54,042 nucleotides of DNA. Origin: Phocaeicola plebeius (lineage in GTDB: Bacteria; Bacteroidota; Bacteroidia; Bacteroidales; Bacteroidaceae). Shown here in pieces: positions 8,667-17,498 of the stretch (the stretch's first letter is position 1; each line of letters opens with the position of its first letter). The DNA lies in the NCBI GenBank assembly GCA_022767125.1, contig JALEPZ010000043.1:1-54042 (forward strand), given 5' to 3'. The notes beneath the pieces are model-generated. The model was given only the letters and a program-made list of their open reading frames with translations, did no database searches and had not been told where the DNA came from. Both the position numbers and the translations under genes were made by a program.

Positions 8667-10586
8667 ATGAAACACCTATTGACCCTCATCGCCCTCTTCT
8701 GCTGGATGACTACCGTCCGTGCGCAGAACGAAAAACCATTTGTGATTCCCGAACTCAAAGAGTGGAAAGGCGGCAAAGGCACCTTCACCCTCGACAGCCA
8801 GACCCGCATCGTCTATGAAAACGAACAGCTGGCCGACATGGCCCGCGCCTTGGCAGCCGACTGCCAGGCCCTCCTGGGCCTGCACCCCGAAGTGACCAAC
8901 GCCAAAGCCAAGGACGGAGACATCCGCCTCAGCCTGCGCAAAGACGCCCAAATGCCCCACGAAGGCTACCGCATGGCCATCGGCAAGCAGGTCATCGTCA
9001 GTGCGCCCGAAGCTGTCGGAGTGTACTGGGGCACCCGCTCCCTCCTCCAGATGGCCGAACAGTCAGACCAGCGTGCCCTGCCCTGCGGCAGCATCAAGGA
9101 CTTCCCCGACTATGCCGTGCGTGGCTTCATGATTGACTGCGGACGCAAGTTCATCCCGCTGGAGTTCTTGCAGGACTACGTGAAAATCATGTCCTACTAC
9201 AAGATGAACACCTTCCAGATCCATCTGAACGACAATGCCTTCCCCCGCTTCTACCAGTGGGACTGGAACAAGACCTACTCCGCATTCCGCCTGGAGTCGG
9301 ACACCTATCCCGGACTGACTGCCCAGGACGGCTGGTATTCGAAGCAGGAGTTCATTGATCTCCAGATACTGGCCGAGAACCACTTTGTGGACATCATCCC
9401 CGAAATCGATGCCCCGGCCCACTCGCTTGCCTTCACCCACTACCTCCCCGAAATCGGCAGCCAGAAGTACGGCATGGACCACCTCGACCTGTTCAACCCC
9501 AAGACGTACACCTTCATGGAGGGCCTGTTCAAAGAATACCTCGAAGGAGAGCAGCCCGTGTTCCGCGGCAAGCGGGTACACATCGGCACCGACGAATACT
9601 CGAACAAGGAGCAGGAAGTGGTAGAGAAGTTCCGTTACTTCACCGACCATTTCATCCGCTACGTGGAAGGGTTCGGCAAGCAGGCCTGCGTTTGGGGAGC
9701 CCTGACCCATGCCAAGGGAGAGACACCCGTGAAATCGGAGAATGTGGTGATGAGTGCCTGGTACAACGGCTATGCCGACCCGAAAGAGATGATCCGACAG
9801 GGCTACGACCTCATCAGCGTCCCCGACGGATGGCTCTACATTGTGCCTGCCGCCGGCTACTACTACGACTATCTGAACACGCAGAAACTGTATGAGCAGT
9901 GGACTCCTGCCCACATCGGCAAGGAAGTGTTCGAGGAAAAACATCCCTCCATTCTGGGCGGCATGTTCGCCGTATGGAACGACCATGCCGGCAACGGCAT
10001 TTCGACGAAGGACATCCACGACCGCACCTACCCAGCCATCCAGACGCTGGCCGTGAAGATGTGGACCGGAGCGGCGCCTACCGTTCCCTACACGGCGTTC
10101 AACGACCAGCGCCGGCGCCTCAGCGAGGCTCCCGGTGTCAACCAGGCAGGCCGCCTGTCGGGCTCGTTCAGCCAACAGGAGGTCCGCCCGGGCGAAACAC
10201 TTCCGCTGCGCGAGGTGGGTTATGGCTACACGGTGAGCTTCGACCTCGACGGTGAGCGAGAAGTTCCGGGCACGGAACTGTTCCGTTCACCCTCGGCCGT
10301 CTTCTACCTGTCCGACCCCATCAAGGGGATGATGGGCTATGCCCGCGACGGCTATCTGTTCACCTTCCCCTACAGTGTCAAGAAAGAGAAGGTGCAGGTG
10401 AAGGTAGAGGGCGACAACCGCTCCACCCGCCTGTTCATCAACGACCGCCTTGTCGAGGAGAAGGTCATCCGCAAACAGTTCATCTCGCCGAAGGACTCCA
10501 TGAAGCTGGTGCCCACCCTCGTCTTCCCGTTGGAGAAGGCCGGACAGTTCAAGAGCCGCATCACGAACCTCAACATCCGGCAATAA
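8667..10586 (+). CDS. GH20 beta-N-acetylhexosaminidase
   Basis: A 639-residue secreted enzyme with a signal peptide (residues 1-20, cut after VRA-Q). An N-terminal alpha/beta domain (about 25-145) is followed by the GH20 TIM barrel, which contains the catalytic Asp-Glu pair in HIGTDEY near residues 305-311, and conserved Trp residues in VMSAWYN and GMFAVWND. It uses the substrate N-acetyl group as nucleophile and removes terminal GlcNAc or GalNAc. The last 120 residues form an extra beta domain. It begins the carbohydrate region. The 91 bp before it contain a short AGTCCG/CGGACT hairpin (8610-8627) but no good TAnnTTTG box. Confidence 0.92.
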   Translation: MKHLLTLIALFCWMTTVRAQNEKPFVIPELKEWKGGKGTFTLDSQTRIVYENEQLADMARALAADCQALLGLHPEVTNAKAKDGDIRLSLRKDAQMPHEGYRMAIGKQVIVSAPEAVGVYWGTRSLLQMAEQSDQRALPCGSIKDFPDYAVRGFMIDCGRKFIPLEFLQDYVKIMSYYKMNTFQIHLNDNAFPRFYQWDWNKTYSAFRLESDTYPGLTAQDGWYSKQEFIDLQILAENHFVDIIPEIDAPAHSLAFTHYLPEIGSQKYGMDHLDLFNPKTYTFMEGLFKEYLEGEQPVFRGKRVHIGTDEYSNKEQEVVEKFRYFTDHFIRYVEGFGKQACVWGALTHAKGETPVKSENVVMSAWYNGYADPKEMIRQGYDLISVPDGWLYIVPAAGYYYDYLNTQKLYEQWTPAHIGKEVFEEKHPSILGGMFAVWNDHAGNGISTKDIHDRTYPAIQTLAVKMWTGAAPTVPYTAFNDQRRRLSEAPGVNQAGRLSGSFSQQEVRPGETLPLREVGYGYTVSFDLDGEREVPGTELFRSPSAVFYLSDPIKGMMGYARDGYLFTFPYSVKKEKVQVKVEGDNRSTRLFINDRLVEEKVIRKQFISPKDSMKLVPTLVFPLEKAGQFKSRITNLNIRQ

Positions 10587-10610
10587 CTGCCGGATGCTCC
10601 TCCCCCCAGG

Positions 10611-10754
10611 CTGTCCGAGAATTGTTCTTGCGCTTTCCTTTTTCCCTGTCATTTCGAACGAAGTGAGAAATCTGTTAGCGAAAAGTGGATGTATTCAGAT
10701 GCTTCACTTCGTTCAGCATGACAGTTTGATGGGTGACCCAAAGTTTTCGGACAG
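10611..10754 (+). repeat. REP-like interspersed palindromic repeat, copy A
   Basis: A 144 bp element bounded by inverted CTGTCCGAGAA and TTTTCGGACAG. Inside it are two 21-nt hairpins in opposite orientation, at 10651-10671 (stem ATTTC/GAAAT) and 10699-10719 (stem ATGCT/AGCAT), sharing the loop GAACGAAGTGA. A second full copy lies at 15795-15965 in the opposite orientation, and a half copy at 52006-52061. Confidence 0.85.
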
Positions 10755-10834
10755 ACTCCCCCAAGACCACAGATCCATGACTCTTTTCATTCACTCATTT
10801 ATCCATCATTACGAACAGACATTTATCAGTCATT

Positions 10835-11857
10835 ATGAACAGACATCTCTTTCTGATTGTCCTGCTGCTGACCCTGTTCAGCAGCCCCTCCCTTGCCCGG
10901 CACATCACCGTCCTGCAATGGAACATCTGGCAGGAAGGCACAGTAGTTCCCGGCGGCTACGATGCCGTTGTCAACGAGATTACCCGGCTGAAACCCGATT
11001 TCGTCACGCTGAGCGAAGTGCGCAACTACAACGGGACGCGCTTTTGCGACCGCATCGTGAACAGCCTGCGCGAAAAGGGCGAGACCTACTATTCATTCTT
11101 CAGCGATGATTCGGGTCTGCTGAGCCGGACCCCCATCACCGACTCGCTCACCGTCTTTCCGCTCCAGAACGACCATGGCAGCATATATAAGCTCGTCACC
11201 ACCATCGACGGACAGGAATTTGCGGTCTATACCGCCCACTTGGACTATCTGGACGACGCCTACTACAACGTCCGCGGCTACGACGGATCGACGTGGAAGG
11301 AAATTCCTATCCCGACTTCGGTAGCGGAAATCCTGGAACGGAACGACCGTTCGCAACGCGATGACGCCATCCGCTGTTTCATTGCAGAAGCCCAACGGGA
11401 CATGGAGCGAGGCAGGATTGTCTTCCTCGGAGGCGACTTCAACGAACCGTCCCACCTGGACTGGACGCGGGAGACCAAAGACCTCTACGACCACCATGGC
11501 TTCATCGTGCCCTGGACAGTGCCCCTCCTGCTCGACAATGCCGGCTTTGTCGATACCTACCGCACGGTGCATCCTAACGTACTGACCCATCCGGGATTCA
11601 CCTTTCCGTCGGACAATCCGCTGGTGCCGGAATCCAAGCTGACCTGGGCTCCCCTGTCGGACGAACGGGACCGTATCGACTACGTGTTCTTCTCTCCCCA
11701 TCCGCGTCTGCACGCAGAGGAAGCGGTCATTTTCGGTCCCCGCGGCAGCATCGTCAAAAACCACCGCACCGACGAATCGTCGGATGACGAGTTCCTGCTT
11801 CCGCTGGGCGTCTGGCCCACCGACCATAAAGGCGTGCTGGTTACTTTTTCCTTTTAA
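10835..11857 (+). CDS. secreted endonuclease/exonuclease/phosphatase (EEP) family protein
   Basis: A 340-residue protein with a signal peptide (residues 1-21, ending SLAR). The EEP fold is marked by QWNIWQEG near residue 28, SEVRNYN for the metal-binding Glu, GGDFNEPSHLDW near residue 200 and the terminal DHKGVLV with the catalytic His. Members cut phosphodiester or phosphomonoester bonds. Secreted EEP proteins often sit beside GH92 genes in Bacteroidales glycan loci, so removal of a phosphate or a phospholipid-type group from a glycan is a reasonable but unproven idea. The start codon lies in the second of two direct repeats (10807-10822 and 10831-10846). Confidence 0.82.
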   Translation: MNRHLFLIVLLLTLFSSPSLARHITVLQWNIWQEGTVVPGGYDAVVNEITRLKPDFVTLSEVRNYNGTRFCDRIVNSLREKGETYYSFFSDDSGLLSRTPITDSLTVFPLQNDHGSIYKLVTTIDGQEFAVYTAHLDYLDDAYYNVRGYDGSTWKEIPIPTSVAEILERNDRSQRDDAIRCFIAEAQRDMERGRIVFLGGDFNEPSHLDWTRETKDLYDHHGFIVPWTVPLLLDNAGFVDTYRTVHPNVLTHPGFTFPSDNPLVPESKLTWAPLSDERDRIDYVFFSPHPRLHAEEAVIFGPRGSIVKNHRTDESSDDEFLLPLGVWPTDHKGVLVTFSF

Positions 11858-11868
11858 GCGAAAGAGAA

Positions 11869-11906
11869 GGGCCACAGCTACATCCCTCCGGATATAACTG
11901 TGGCCC
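11869..11906. terminator. hairpin between convergent genes, probable bidirectional terminator
   Basis: GGGCCACAG (11869-11877) pairs perfectly with CTGTGGCCC (11898-11906), and the inner ATCC/GGAT can pair as well. It fills the gap between the EEP gene and the GH92 gene. A pyrimidine-rich TTCTCTTTC follows on the minus strand; there is no clear T-run on the plus strand. Confidence 0.65.
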
Positions 11907-11947
11907 ATTCATCACCGTGGACCACTCACCTCCACTGTCCACACTCA

Positions 11948-14314
11948 TCAATACTGGTCCTTCGGCTCACTGCCCATCTCCACTTCCAGCTTGCCGCCCT
12001 TGACAACGGTCTGGAAAGGAATTTCCGGTACATGGAGCGTCTCGCCGTTCAGCACATACTGCTGGACATAGCGGTTCGTGCTGCTGTTGTTCTTCGTCTC
12101 GATGATAAAGTGGTCGCCCGTATAGTACTTGGGATTCAGACGGATGGTAATCTTGTCAAACTGCGGGCTGCCCAAGGCGAACTTGGCCTGCTCGTTGGCC
12201 AATCCTGCCACGTCGAACAGACCGATGGACGAGATGACATACCAGGCGCCCAGCTGTCCCTGGTCTTCGTCCTGGCCGTAGCCGTAGCCATGAATGCCGT
12301 CCGTTCCGTAGAATTCCTCCAAGATGCTGCGTACCCATTTCTGTGTCAGCGACGGACGATGGGCCTGGTTGAACACCCACGACACGTGCAGACACGGCTG
12401 GTTGCCCTGGTTATAGTAGGTCTGCAGCCCCGCAAAGGCATCAATGGTCTTGCCGCCACTGAAGATGTTTTCCTGCGAACGGAGGAAGATGCTGTCCAGG
12501 CGTGCGGAAAATTCCTCTTCCCCCATCTTGGCAATCAGTGCCGGCGCATCGTGGGGCACATAGAACGTGTACTGGTAGGCATTGCCTTCCTGGAAGCCGC
12601 GCCATACCTGCATCGGGTCGAACCGGTCGATGAACTGCCCGTTCTCCCACTTGGGCTGGATGAGATTTGTTTCTTCGTTGTACAGGCGTTCCCATCCTTT
12701 GGACAACGACATCAACTGCTCGTAATCTTCTGTCTTGCCCAGGGCTTTCGCCATCTGTGCCACCGCATAGGCACCGAAGGAGTATTCCAGGGTATGCGAA
12801 GCAGAGAACATCCAGGCCTCGTCGGGCCATGCCCCCTTGTCCTTATGAGGGACATACCCGTACTTCACGAACTGGTCGGTATCGAGCTTGCCGGCCCCCA
12901 TCGGACGGTTTTCGCCCTCCAGTTCGTTCTTGCGGGCAGCGGCATAGGCCGTCTCCACGTCAAAGTCGCGGATGCCACACAGGTAGGCGGCGGCAATGAC
13001 GATGCCCAACTGGTTGGTCCCCACTCCCGACACGTAGCGGCTGCATGCCAGGCCGTCGCCCAGCCAGCCTGCATCCTTATAGACCTGCAGGTGGGTGCTC
13101 ACGAAGTCAGACAAATACTCCGGATAGGCCAGCGCCCATACCTGCAGCAGGTCCCACTGTCCGCCCCAAATGCCGTCGGTATTGTAGAATGAGAACGCCG
13201 GAGTCCCGTCTTCCTTCAGCGGAATCTGGCCGATGCTGCCGTCGTTCTTGGGATACGCACCGTTGATGTCGCTGGCGAGTCCGCGTCCGAGTACAGCATG
13301 ATACAGTCCGGTATAGAACTTCACCTTGTCTTCGTGCGAAGCCGTTTCTACCCGGATGCGGCTCAGGTATTCTTCCCAAATATCCGCTGATGTCTGACGG
13401 ACCAGATCGAAGGTCAGCTGTCCTTCCTGGGTCTCTGTCGTCCGGTTCAGCCGGGCATTCTCCACGGAAGTGTAGGACAGGCCTACTTTTGCCGTCACCT
13501 GGTCGCCGGCCTGTGTCTGGTAGGTCAGCCAGGCACCGGCACCCACCCCTTTCACTTCGTGCTGTCCGTCGAACGTCTTTTCGCCGAGGAACGTACCCAC
13601 CTGGTCGGCGGGATGGTCCATCTCTGCCGAGAAGAACAGGGTGATGGTAGCTCCCGACTGGTACTTATTGCTGTAAGCGGGCAAGGTCTTGACCCATCCT
13701 TCCACCAACTGGCCGTTCGGGCTGACCTTCACTTCAGCATCAACGGCCGGACCGCTTTCTCCCTGACGGTTACCGATGTCGAACAGCAAATGGCTGGCTT
13801 CGCTGGCAGGGAACGTGAAACGCTGGTAAGCCACACGGCGAGTGGCCGTAACTTCCGCCAGGATGTCGTAGTCCTGCAGGCGGACGGAATAGTAACCGGG
13901 CCGGGCCGTCTCCTGTTCGTGAGTGAAGGCAGAACGGTAGCCCTCGCCGGTCGAACCGACTGCACCGGGAACGGTCTTGAGCGGACCGGTAGTAGGCATC
14001 AGCACGATTCCTCCCACCTGGAACTCGTGCAGGCAGGGGAATCCTTCGATAGACGTGTCGCGGTAATCATATCCCGTCGCTTCCCATCCCGACGCATTGC
14101 CCTTGCTGGCATTGGTAGCCGGCCCTGGTTTGGCCAGTCCGAAAGGCAAGGCACCAGGCGCCACATGGAACCAACGGCAATGGGCACTGCCTATCAACGG
14201 GTTGGCATACTGAGACAAGGATTCCTCCTGCTCAGGGGCTGTCGAAGTACAGGCAGCCAGCCACGCCCCTGCTGTCAGCAAGGCAACGTGGCAAAGTGTT
14301 TTCAATTTCATCAT
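11948..14314 (-). CDS. GH92 alpha-mannosidase, lipoprotein
   Basis: A 788-residue lipoprotein (LAAC, acylated Cys at about 22). It has the GH92 two-domain layout: an N-terminal beta-sandwich beginning YANPLIGS and an (alpha/alpha)6 barrel with RGFQEGNAYQYTFYVPHD, and near the end GQDEDQGQLGAWYVISSIG, which carries the acidic residues that bind Ca2+ and activate water. GH92 enzymes are Ca2+-dependent exo-acting alpha-mannosidases (1,2-, 1,3- or 1,4-linked). Linkage specificity cannot be read here. It lies 25 bp after a lipoprotein hydrolase gene on the same strand, forming a two-gene operon. A second possible start is at 14311. Confidence 0.93.
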   Translation of the reverse strand: MMKLKTLCHVALLTAGAWLAACTSTAPEQEESLSQYANPLIGSAHCRWFHVAPGALPFGLAKPGPATNASKGNASGWEATGYDYRDTSIEGFPCLHEFQVGGIVLMPTTGPLKTVPGAVGSTGEGYRSAFTHEQETARPGYYSVRLQDYDILAEVTATRRVAYQRFTFPASEASHLLFDIGNRQGESGPAVDAEVKVSPNGQLVEGWVKTLPAYSNKYQSGATITLFFSAEMDHPADQVGTFLGEKTFDGQHEVKGVGAGAWLTYQTQAGDQVTAKVGLSYTSVENARLNRTTETQEGQLTFDLVRQTSADIWEEYLSRIRVETASHEDKVKFYTGLYHAVLGRGLASDINGAYPKNDGSIGQIPLKEDGTPAFSFYNTDGIWGGQWDLLQVWALAYPEYLSDFVSTHLQVYKDAGWLGDGLACSRYVSGVGTNQLGIVIAAAYLCGIRDFDVETAYAAARKNELEGENRPMGAGKLDTDQFVKYGYVPHKDKGAWPDEAWMFSASHTLEYSFGAYAVAQMAKALGKTEDYEQLMSLSKGWERLYNEETNLIQPKWENGQFIDRFDPMQVWRGFQEGNAYQYTFYVPHDAPALIAKMGEEEFSARLDSIFLRSQENIFSGGKTIDAFAGLQTYYNQGNQPCLHVSWVFNQAHRPSLTQKWVRSILEEFYGTDGIHGYGYGQDEDQGQLGAWYVISSIGLFDVAGLANEQAKFALGSPQFDKITIRLNPKYYTGDHFIIETKNNSSTNRYVQQYVLNGETLHVPEIPFQTVVKGGKLEVEMGSEPKDQY

Positions 14315-14339
14315 AGATACTTATAGGGTTTAAATTGGT

Positions 14340-15650
14340 TTACCGGTTTTCTTTCGCCCACTCACGCAGCAGCGCATTCGCCTTGTACAGCACGCCGGCT
14401 TCTCCCCGGAACGTACCCGACCCCATCGGTTCGCCGGCTGGCGTGTACCATTCGTTGAATCCTTTGTTCTCCACCACCCGCTCCAGCATGGGCTGCAGTT
14501 CGTCGTAAGCCTCGGCTATCAGACCGTTTTCTACCAACGCATGAATCATCCGTGCGCCGAACCAGGTCCAGTCGCCGCCATTCTGATAACCATAGGGATA
14601 CATGCCCACCCCTTTGAAGGCACCTGCCGGATAGGTAGGATACAGGGTCAGGCCAATGGTCTGTGCGTGCGCTTTCTTTACGTTCTCCAGCATCCGGTCG
14701 TTGGCTTCGCGGATTTCGTCGGGGGTCAGCAAGCCGGCCAGGATGGCCACTGCCGTTCCGCCATGATAATAGATGGCGTTCTCGTCGAAGTTCGCCGGGA
14801 AGGGCGAATCTTTCAGGTAGATATGAGGGATGAACTTCTTCCGCTCGCTGTCCCACAGGTGCTTGCGGACATTCTGTTTCAGTTCGTCCCGCTTGGCCGT
14901 CCACTGGGCAGCCTTCTCCCGGTCGGGAGTCAGTTCGATGAAATGGTTCAGGGCTATCAACAGCATGGCATTGTCGTAGATGTCGATGCAAAAATGGGTG
15001 TTTTCGTCAATCTCCACGCCCCACAAGTGTTCGGGCTGCACGTCGCCCCAGTCGGCAGTCGTAGCGCCGGTGATGAGTCCGTACCGACGGTCGAACTTCT
15101 CGTTGAACAGGTATTCCAGTGCCCACTCCATCCGGTCGATGACTTTTTTGCCATAGACTTCCGACTGCAGGTAAGCGGTATTTCCGCTCTTCTTTACATA
15201 TTTATAGATGGCCTGGATGAGCGACGTTTCGTGGTCGGTCTCCACCGTGTTCTTGTGGGCGGCATAGTCCGGTTCCAGGTCCGAGTAACGGTACTTGTAC
15301 CCCACTCCCGCCTTCTTCTTGTCGATGAACCCGTCTACGATGTCTCCCGTAGGTCCCTGAAATCCCCAAAAGACGTTCAAGTTCCGGCGTACCTGCTCGT
15401 CGGGCAGCACATCCATGGACAGTTCTATAAAGGTATTATAGTCCCGAATCCACACTTCGCCATACCCGTCGCCGGCATTGAACCCGGTCGCTACGACGGC
15501 ATGCGCCATCGAATCCACCCGGTTCATCAGTTCGTTTTCCAAAATCATTTCCGCATATCCCTGTGGGGCGTCCTTCTGTGACTGGTGCACACAGCCTGTC
15601 AGTGTGCCTGCTGCCAACGCTGCAGCCAGCCAGCATCCTGTTGTTCTCAT
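14340..15650 (-). CDS. lipoprotein glycoside hydrolase of the (alpha/alpha)6-barrel type, paralogue 1
   Basis: A 436-residue lipoprotein (LTGC, Cys 20). It is all-helical with repeated acidic/aromatic motifs at the inner face of a six-hairpin barrel: EVWIRDYNTFIE, KNTVETDHETSLIQ, ADWGDVQPEH, DIYDNAMLL, YHGGTAVAI and NGGDWTWFGARMI. These resemble the six-hairpin glycosidase superfamily (GH63, GH125, debranching-type), but I cannot assign a CAZy family. The protein encoded at 16094-17398 on the other strand is a clear paralogue with the same motifs in the same order. Being in an operon with GH92 suggests a mannose- or glucose-containing substrate. Confidence 0.75.
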   Translation of the reverse strand: MRTTGCWLAAALAAGTLTGCVHQSQKDAPQGYAEMILENELMNRVDSMAHAVVATGFNAGDGYGEVWIRDYNTFIELSMDVLPDEQVRRNLNVFWGFQGPTGDIVDGFIDKKKAGVGYKYRYSDLEPDYAAHKNTVETDHETSLIQAIYKYVKKSGNTAYLQSEVYGKKVIDRMEWALEYLFNEKFDRRYGLITGATTADWGDVQPEHLWGVEIDENTHFCIDIYDNAMLLIALNHFIELTPDREKAAQWTAKRDELKQNVRKHLWDSERKKFIPHIYLKDSPFPANFDENAIYYHGGTAVAILAGLLTPDEIREANDRMLENVKKAHAQTIGLTLYPTYPAGAFKGVGMYPYGYQNGGDWTWFGARMIHALVENGLIAEAYDELQPMLERVVENKGFNEWYTPAGEPMGSGTFRGEAGVLYKANALLREWAKENR

Positions 15651-15697
15651 GGTCAGATTGCTAAATAATATAGTGAATAGAATTGGTTTACAGGATG

Positions 15698-15705
15698 CAA
15701 AAATA
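15698..15705 (-). promoter_or_regulatory. -7 box of the hydrolase-GH92 operon
   Basis: The minus strand reads TATTTTTG, matching TAnnTTTG, about 41 nt before the start after allowing for the transcription start near 15691. Confidence 0.45.
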
Positions 15706-15794
15706 AGGAAAGGCCATTGAAGCAGCCATAAACAATCTGCCGAAAAAGTTGGATTTTCTTACGAAAGAAATCCTGCCGCCTACGACGGGGGAGC

Positions 15795-15965
15795 CTGTCC
15801 GAAAACCGTGGACACCTATCCAACTGTCATGCTGAACAGAGTGAAGCATCTGAATACATCCACTTGGTGCTAACAGATTTCTCACTTCGTTCGAAATGAC
15901 AGGAAAAAGGGAAAGCGGGAACAAACGACAGGGAAAAAGGAGAGCGGACAACAATTCCCGGACAG
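15795..15965 (-). repeat. REP-like interspersed palindromic repeat, copy B
   Basis: The inverted equivalent of the element at 10611-10754, bounded by CTGTCCGAAAA and TTCCCGGACAG. The ATGCT/AGCAT hairpin is at 15829-15849 (loop GAACAGAGTGA, slightly changed) and the ATTTC/GAAAT hairpin at 15877-15897. It is longer than copy A because a GACAGG-plus-purine-rich segment of about 27 bp is duplicated in tandem near its right end. It fills most of the 443 bp gap between the two paralogous hydrolase genes; apart from it and the two promoters I see nothing in this gap. Confidence 0.85.
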
Positions 15966-16059
15966 CCAAGGGGAGCTCCGCAGCTGCCTATCATAGAAGT
16001 CCATAAGATAATGCAAGAAAATCAGAAGATTGTGTGCCATTTATCTGATACAGAATCTC

Positions 16060-16067
16060 TACCTTTG
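16060..16067 (+). promoter_or_regulatory. -7 box of hydrolase paralogue 2
   Basis: TACCTTTG fits TAnnTTTG exactly. The predicted leader to the ATG at 16094 is about 20 nt. Confidence 0.6.
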
Positions 16068-16093
16068 CCACCAGAAAAAAGAACTCTTGAGCT

Positions 16094-17398
16094 ATGAACA
16101 CGAAACAGTACTTACCGATTTTTTTGCTGGCCGGGTCCCTGATGTCCTGCCAACAGCCTTCCAAGAACCAGCAGCTGGCAGCGACACTGCTGAACGACAC
16201 TACGCTGAACAAGGTTGACTCGATGGCCAGGGCGACCCTTGCCCAAGGATTCAATGCGGGGAGCGGCTATTCCCAAGTCTGGGCACGCGACTTGAACACA
16301 TTCATCGAAACCGCGTGCGAAGTGAACGACCCTGCCGATATCCGGGGAGCCATCCTGGTTTTCTTCCGCATGCAACAGCCCAACCACGAGATGGTCGACG
16401 GATATGTACTGAAACCCGACTTTACCTGGTATGACGATACACCTTATTATTCCGACAATGCCCCCGAACACGTCGGCTTTAAGAATACCGTTGAGACCGA
16501 CCAGGAAACATCACTCATCCAGCTGGTGGGCAAGTACATCCGCAAGACGGGCGACACGAGCCTGCTGCAGGAAGACATTGCCGGACGCAGCGTCCTGCAG
16601 CGCATGGACGACATGGTGGACTACCTGATCAAGGAACGCTACTCCGAGCCGTACGGCCTGCTGTGGGGGGCCATGACTGCCGACTGGGGCGATGTGCAGC
16701 CGGGAGAAGGATTCCCCTGCGACCTGAACGAATATTCTTACAAAGCCATCGACGTATACGACAATGCCATGTTCATCATCGCCCTCCGCGAACTGGAAGG
16801 CATGACCGACGACCCGGCACTCATCGGCAAATGGAAGAATCTCCGCGAAAGCATCGCCGCCAACGTGCGCCGGCACTTGTGGGATGCCGAACACCAGAAG
16901 TTCATCCCCCACCTCTACCTGGATGGTTCACCCATCCCCGCCGGTTTCGACGAAAACCAGATCCACTACCACGGCGGTACGGCGGTCGCCATCGAAGCCG
17001 GCCTGTTGAGTCCGGAGGAAATTGACACCGTCAACCGGCAGATGGTAGAGAATGTCCGCCTGTCAGGCATGCCGAGCATCGGACTGACCCTCTATCCTCC
17101 CTATCCCGACGGACTGTTCGGCGGAGGCATGAAGGATCCCTACGTCTATCAAAACGGCGGCGACTGGACCTGGTTCGGCGGACGCATGATCCAACAGCTC
17201 ATCCTCAACGGAAAGGTGGAGGAAGCCTACGCGGAAGTACGTCCCATGCTCGACCGCGTGCTGGCCAACAACGGCTTCTACGAATGGTACGGCAAGGGCG
17301 GAGTGCCCAGCGGCTCGGGCCACTTCAAAGGCTCTGCCGGCACCCTGGCGAAGGCCATCGCCCTGTTCCGGGCATGGGCGGAGGAGCATCATCCATGA
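16094..17398 (+). CDS. lipoprotein glycoside hydrolase of the (alpha/alpha)6-barrel type, paralogue 2
   Basis: A 434-residue lipoprotein (SLMSC, Cys 19) that shares motif after motif with the minus-strand protein at 14340-15650: QVWARDLNTFIE, KNTVETDQETSLIQ, ADWGDVQPGE, DVYDNAMFI, YHGGTAVAI and NGGDWTWFGGRMI. The two genes diverge from either side of a REP-like repeat. The retained acidic residues suggest both are active enzymes. Specificity is unknown, and divergence in loops (for example VEIDENTHF versus CDLNEYSYK near the middle) may reflect different substrates. It is followed by a strong terminator and a convergent AraC gene. Confidence 0.75.
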   Translation: MNTKQYLPIFLLAGSLMSCQQPSKNQQLAATLLNDTTLNKVDSMARATLAQGFNAGSGYSQVWARDLNTFIETACEVNDPADIRGAILVFFRMQQPNHEMVDGYVLKPDFTWYDDTPYYSDNAPEHVGFKNTVETDQETSLIQLVGKYIRKTGDTSLLQEDIAGRSVLQRMDDMVDYLIKERYSEPYGLLWGAMTADWGDVQPGEGFPCDLNEYSYKAIDVYDNAMFIIALRELEGMTDDPALIGKWKNLRESIAANVRRHLWDAEHQKFIPHLYLDGSPIPAGFDENQIHYHGGTAVAIEAGLLSPEEIDTVNRQMVENVRLSGMPSIGLTLYPPYPDGLFGGGMKDPYVYQNGGDWTWFGGRMIQQLILNGKVEEAYAEVRPMLDRVLANNGFYEWYGKGGVPSGSGHFKGSAGTLAKAIALFRAWAEEHHP

Positions 17399-17467
17399 CG
17401 AATTGTTAGTTAAGCATAGAAACAAATACAAACGTATTCGTACTGAGTTTTTAATTTTGGTTAGGGA

Positions 17468-17498
17468 AAGGAGGCGAAGTGATTTCGCTTCCTTTTTT
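17468..17498. terminator. rho-independent terminator
   Basis: AAGGAGGCGAA (17468-17478) pairs with TTCGCTTCCTT (17484-17494), one G-U pair, followed by a T-run to 17498. It ends the hydrolase transcript and overlaps the stop codon of the convergent araC-type gene, so it may work both ways. Confidence 0.85.
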
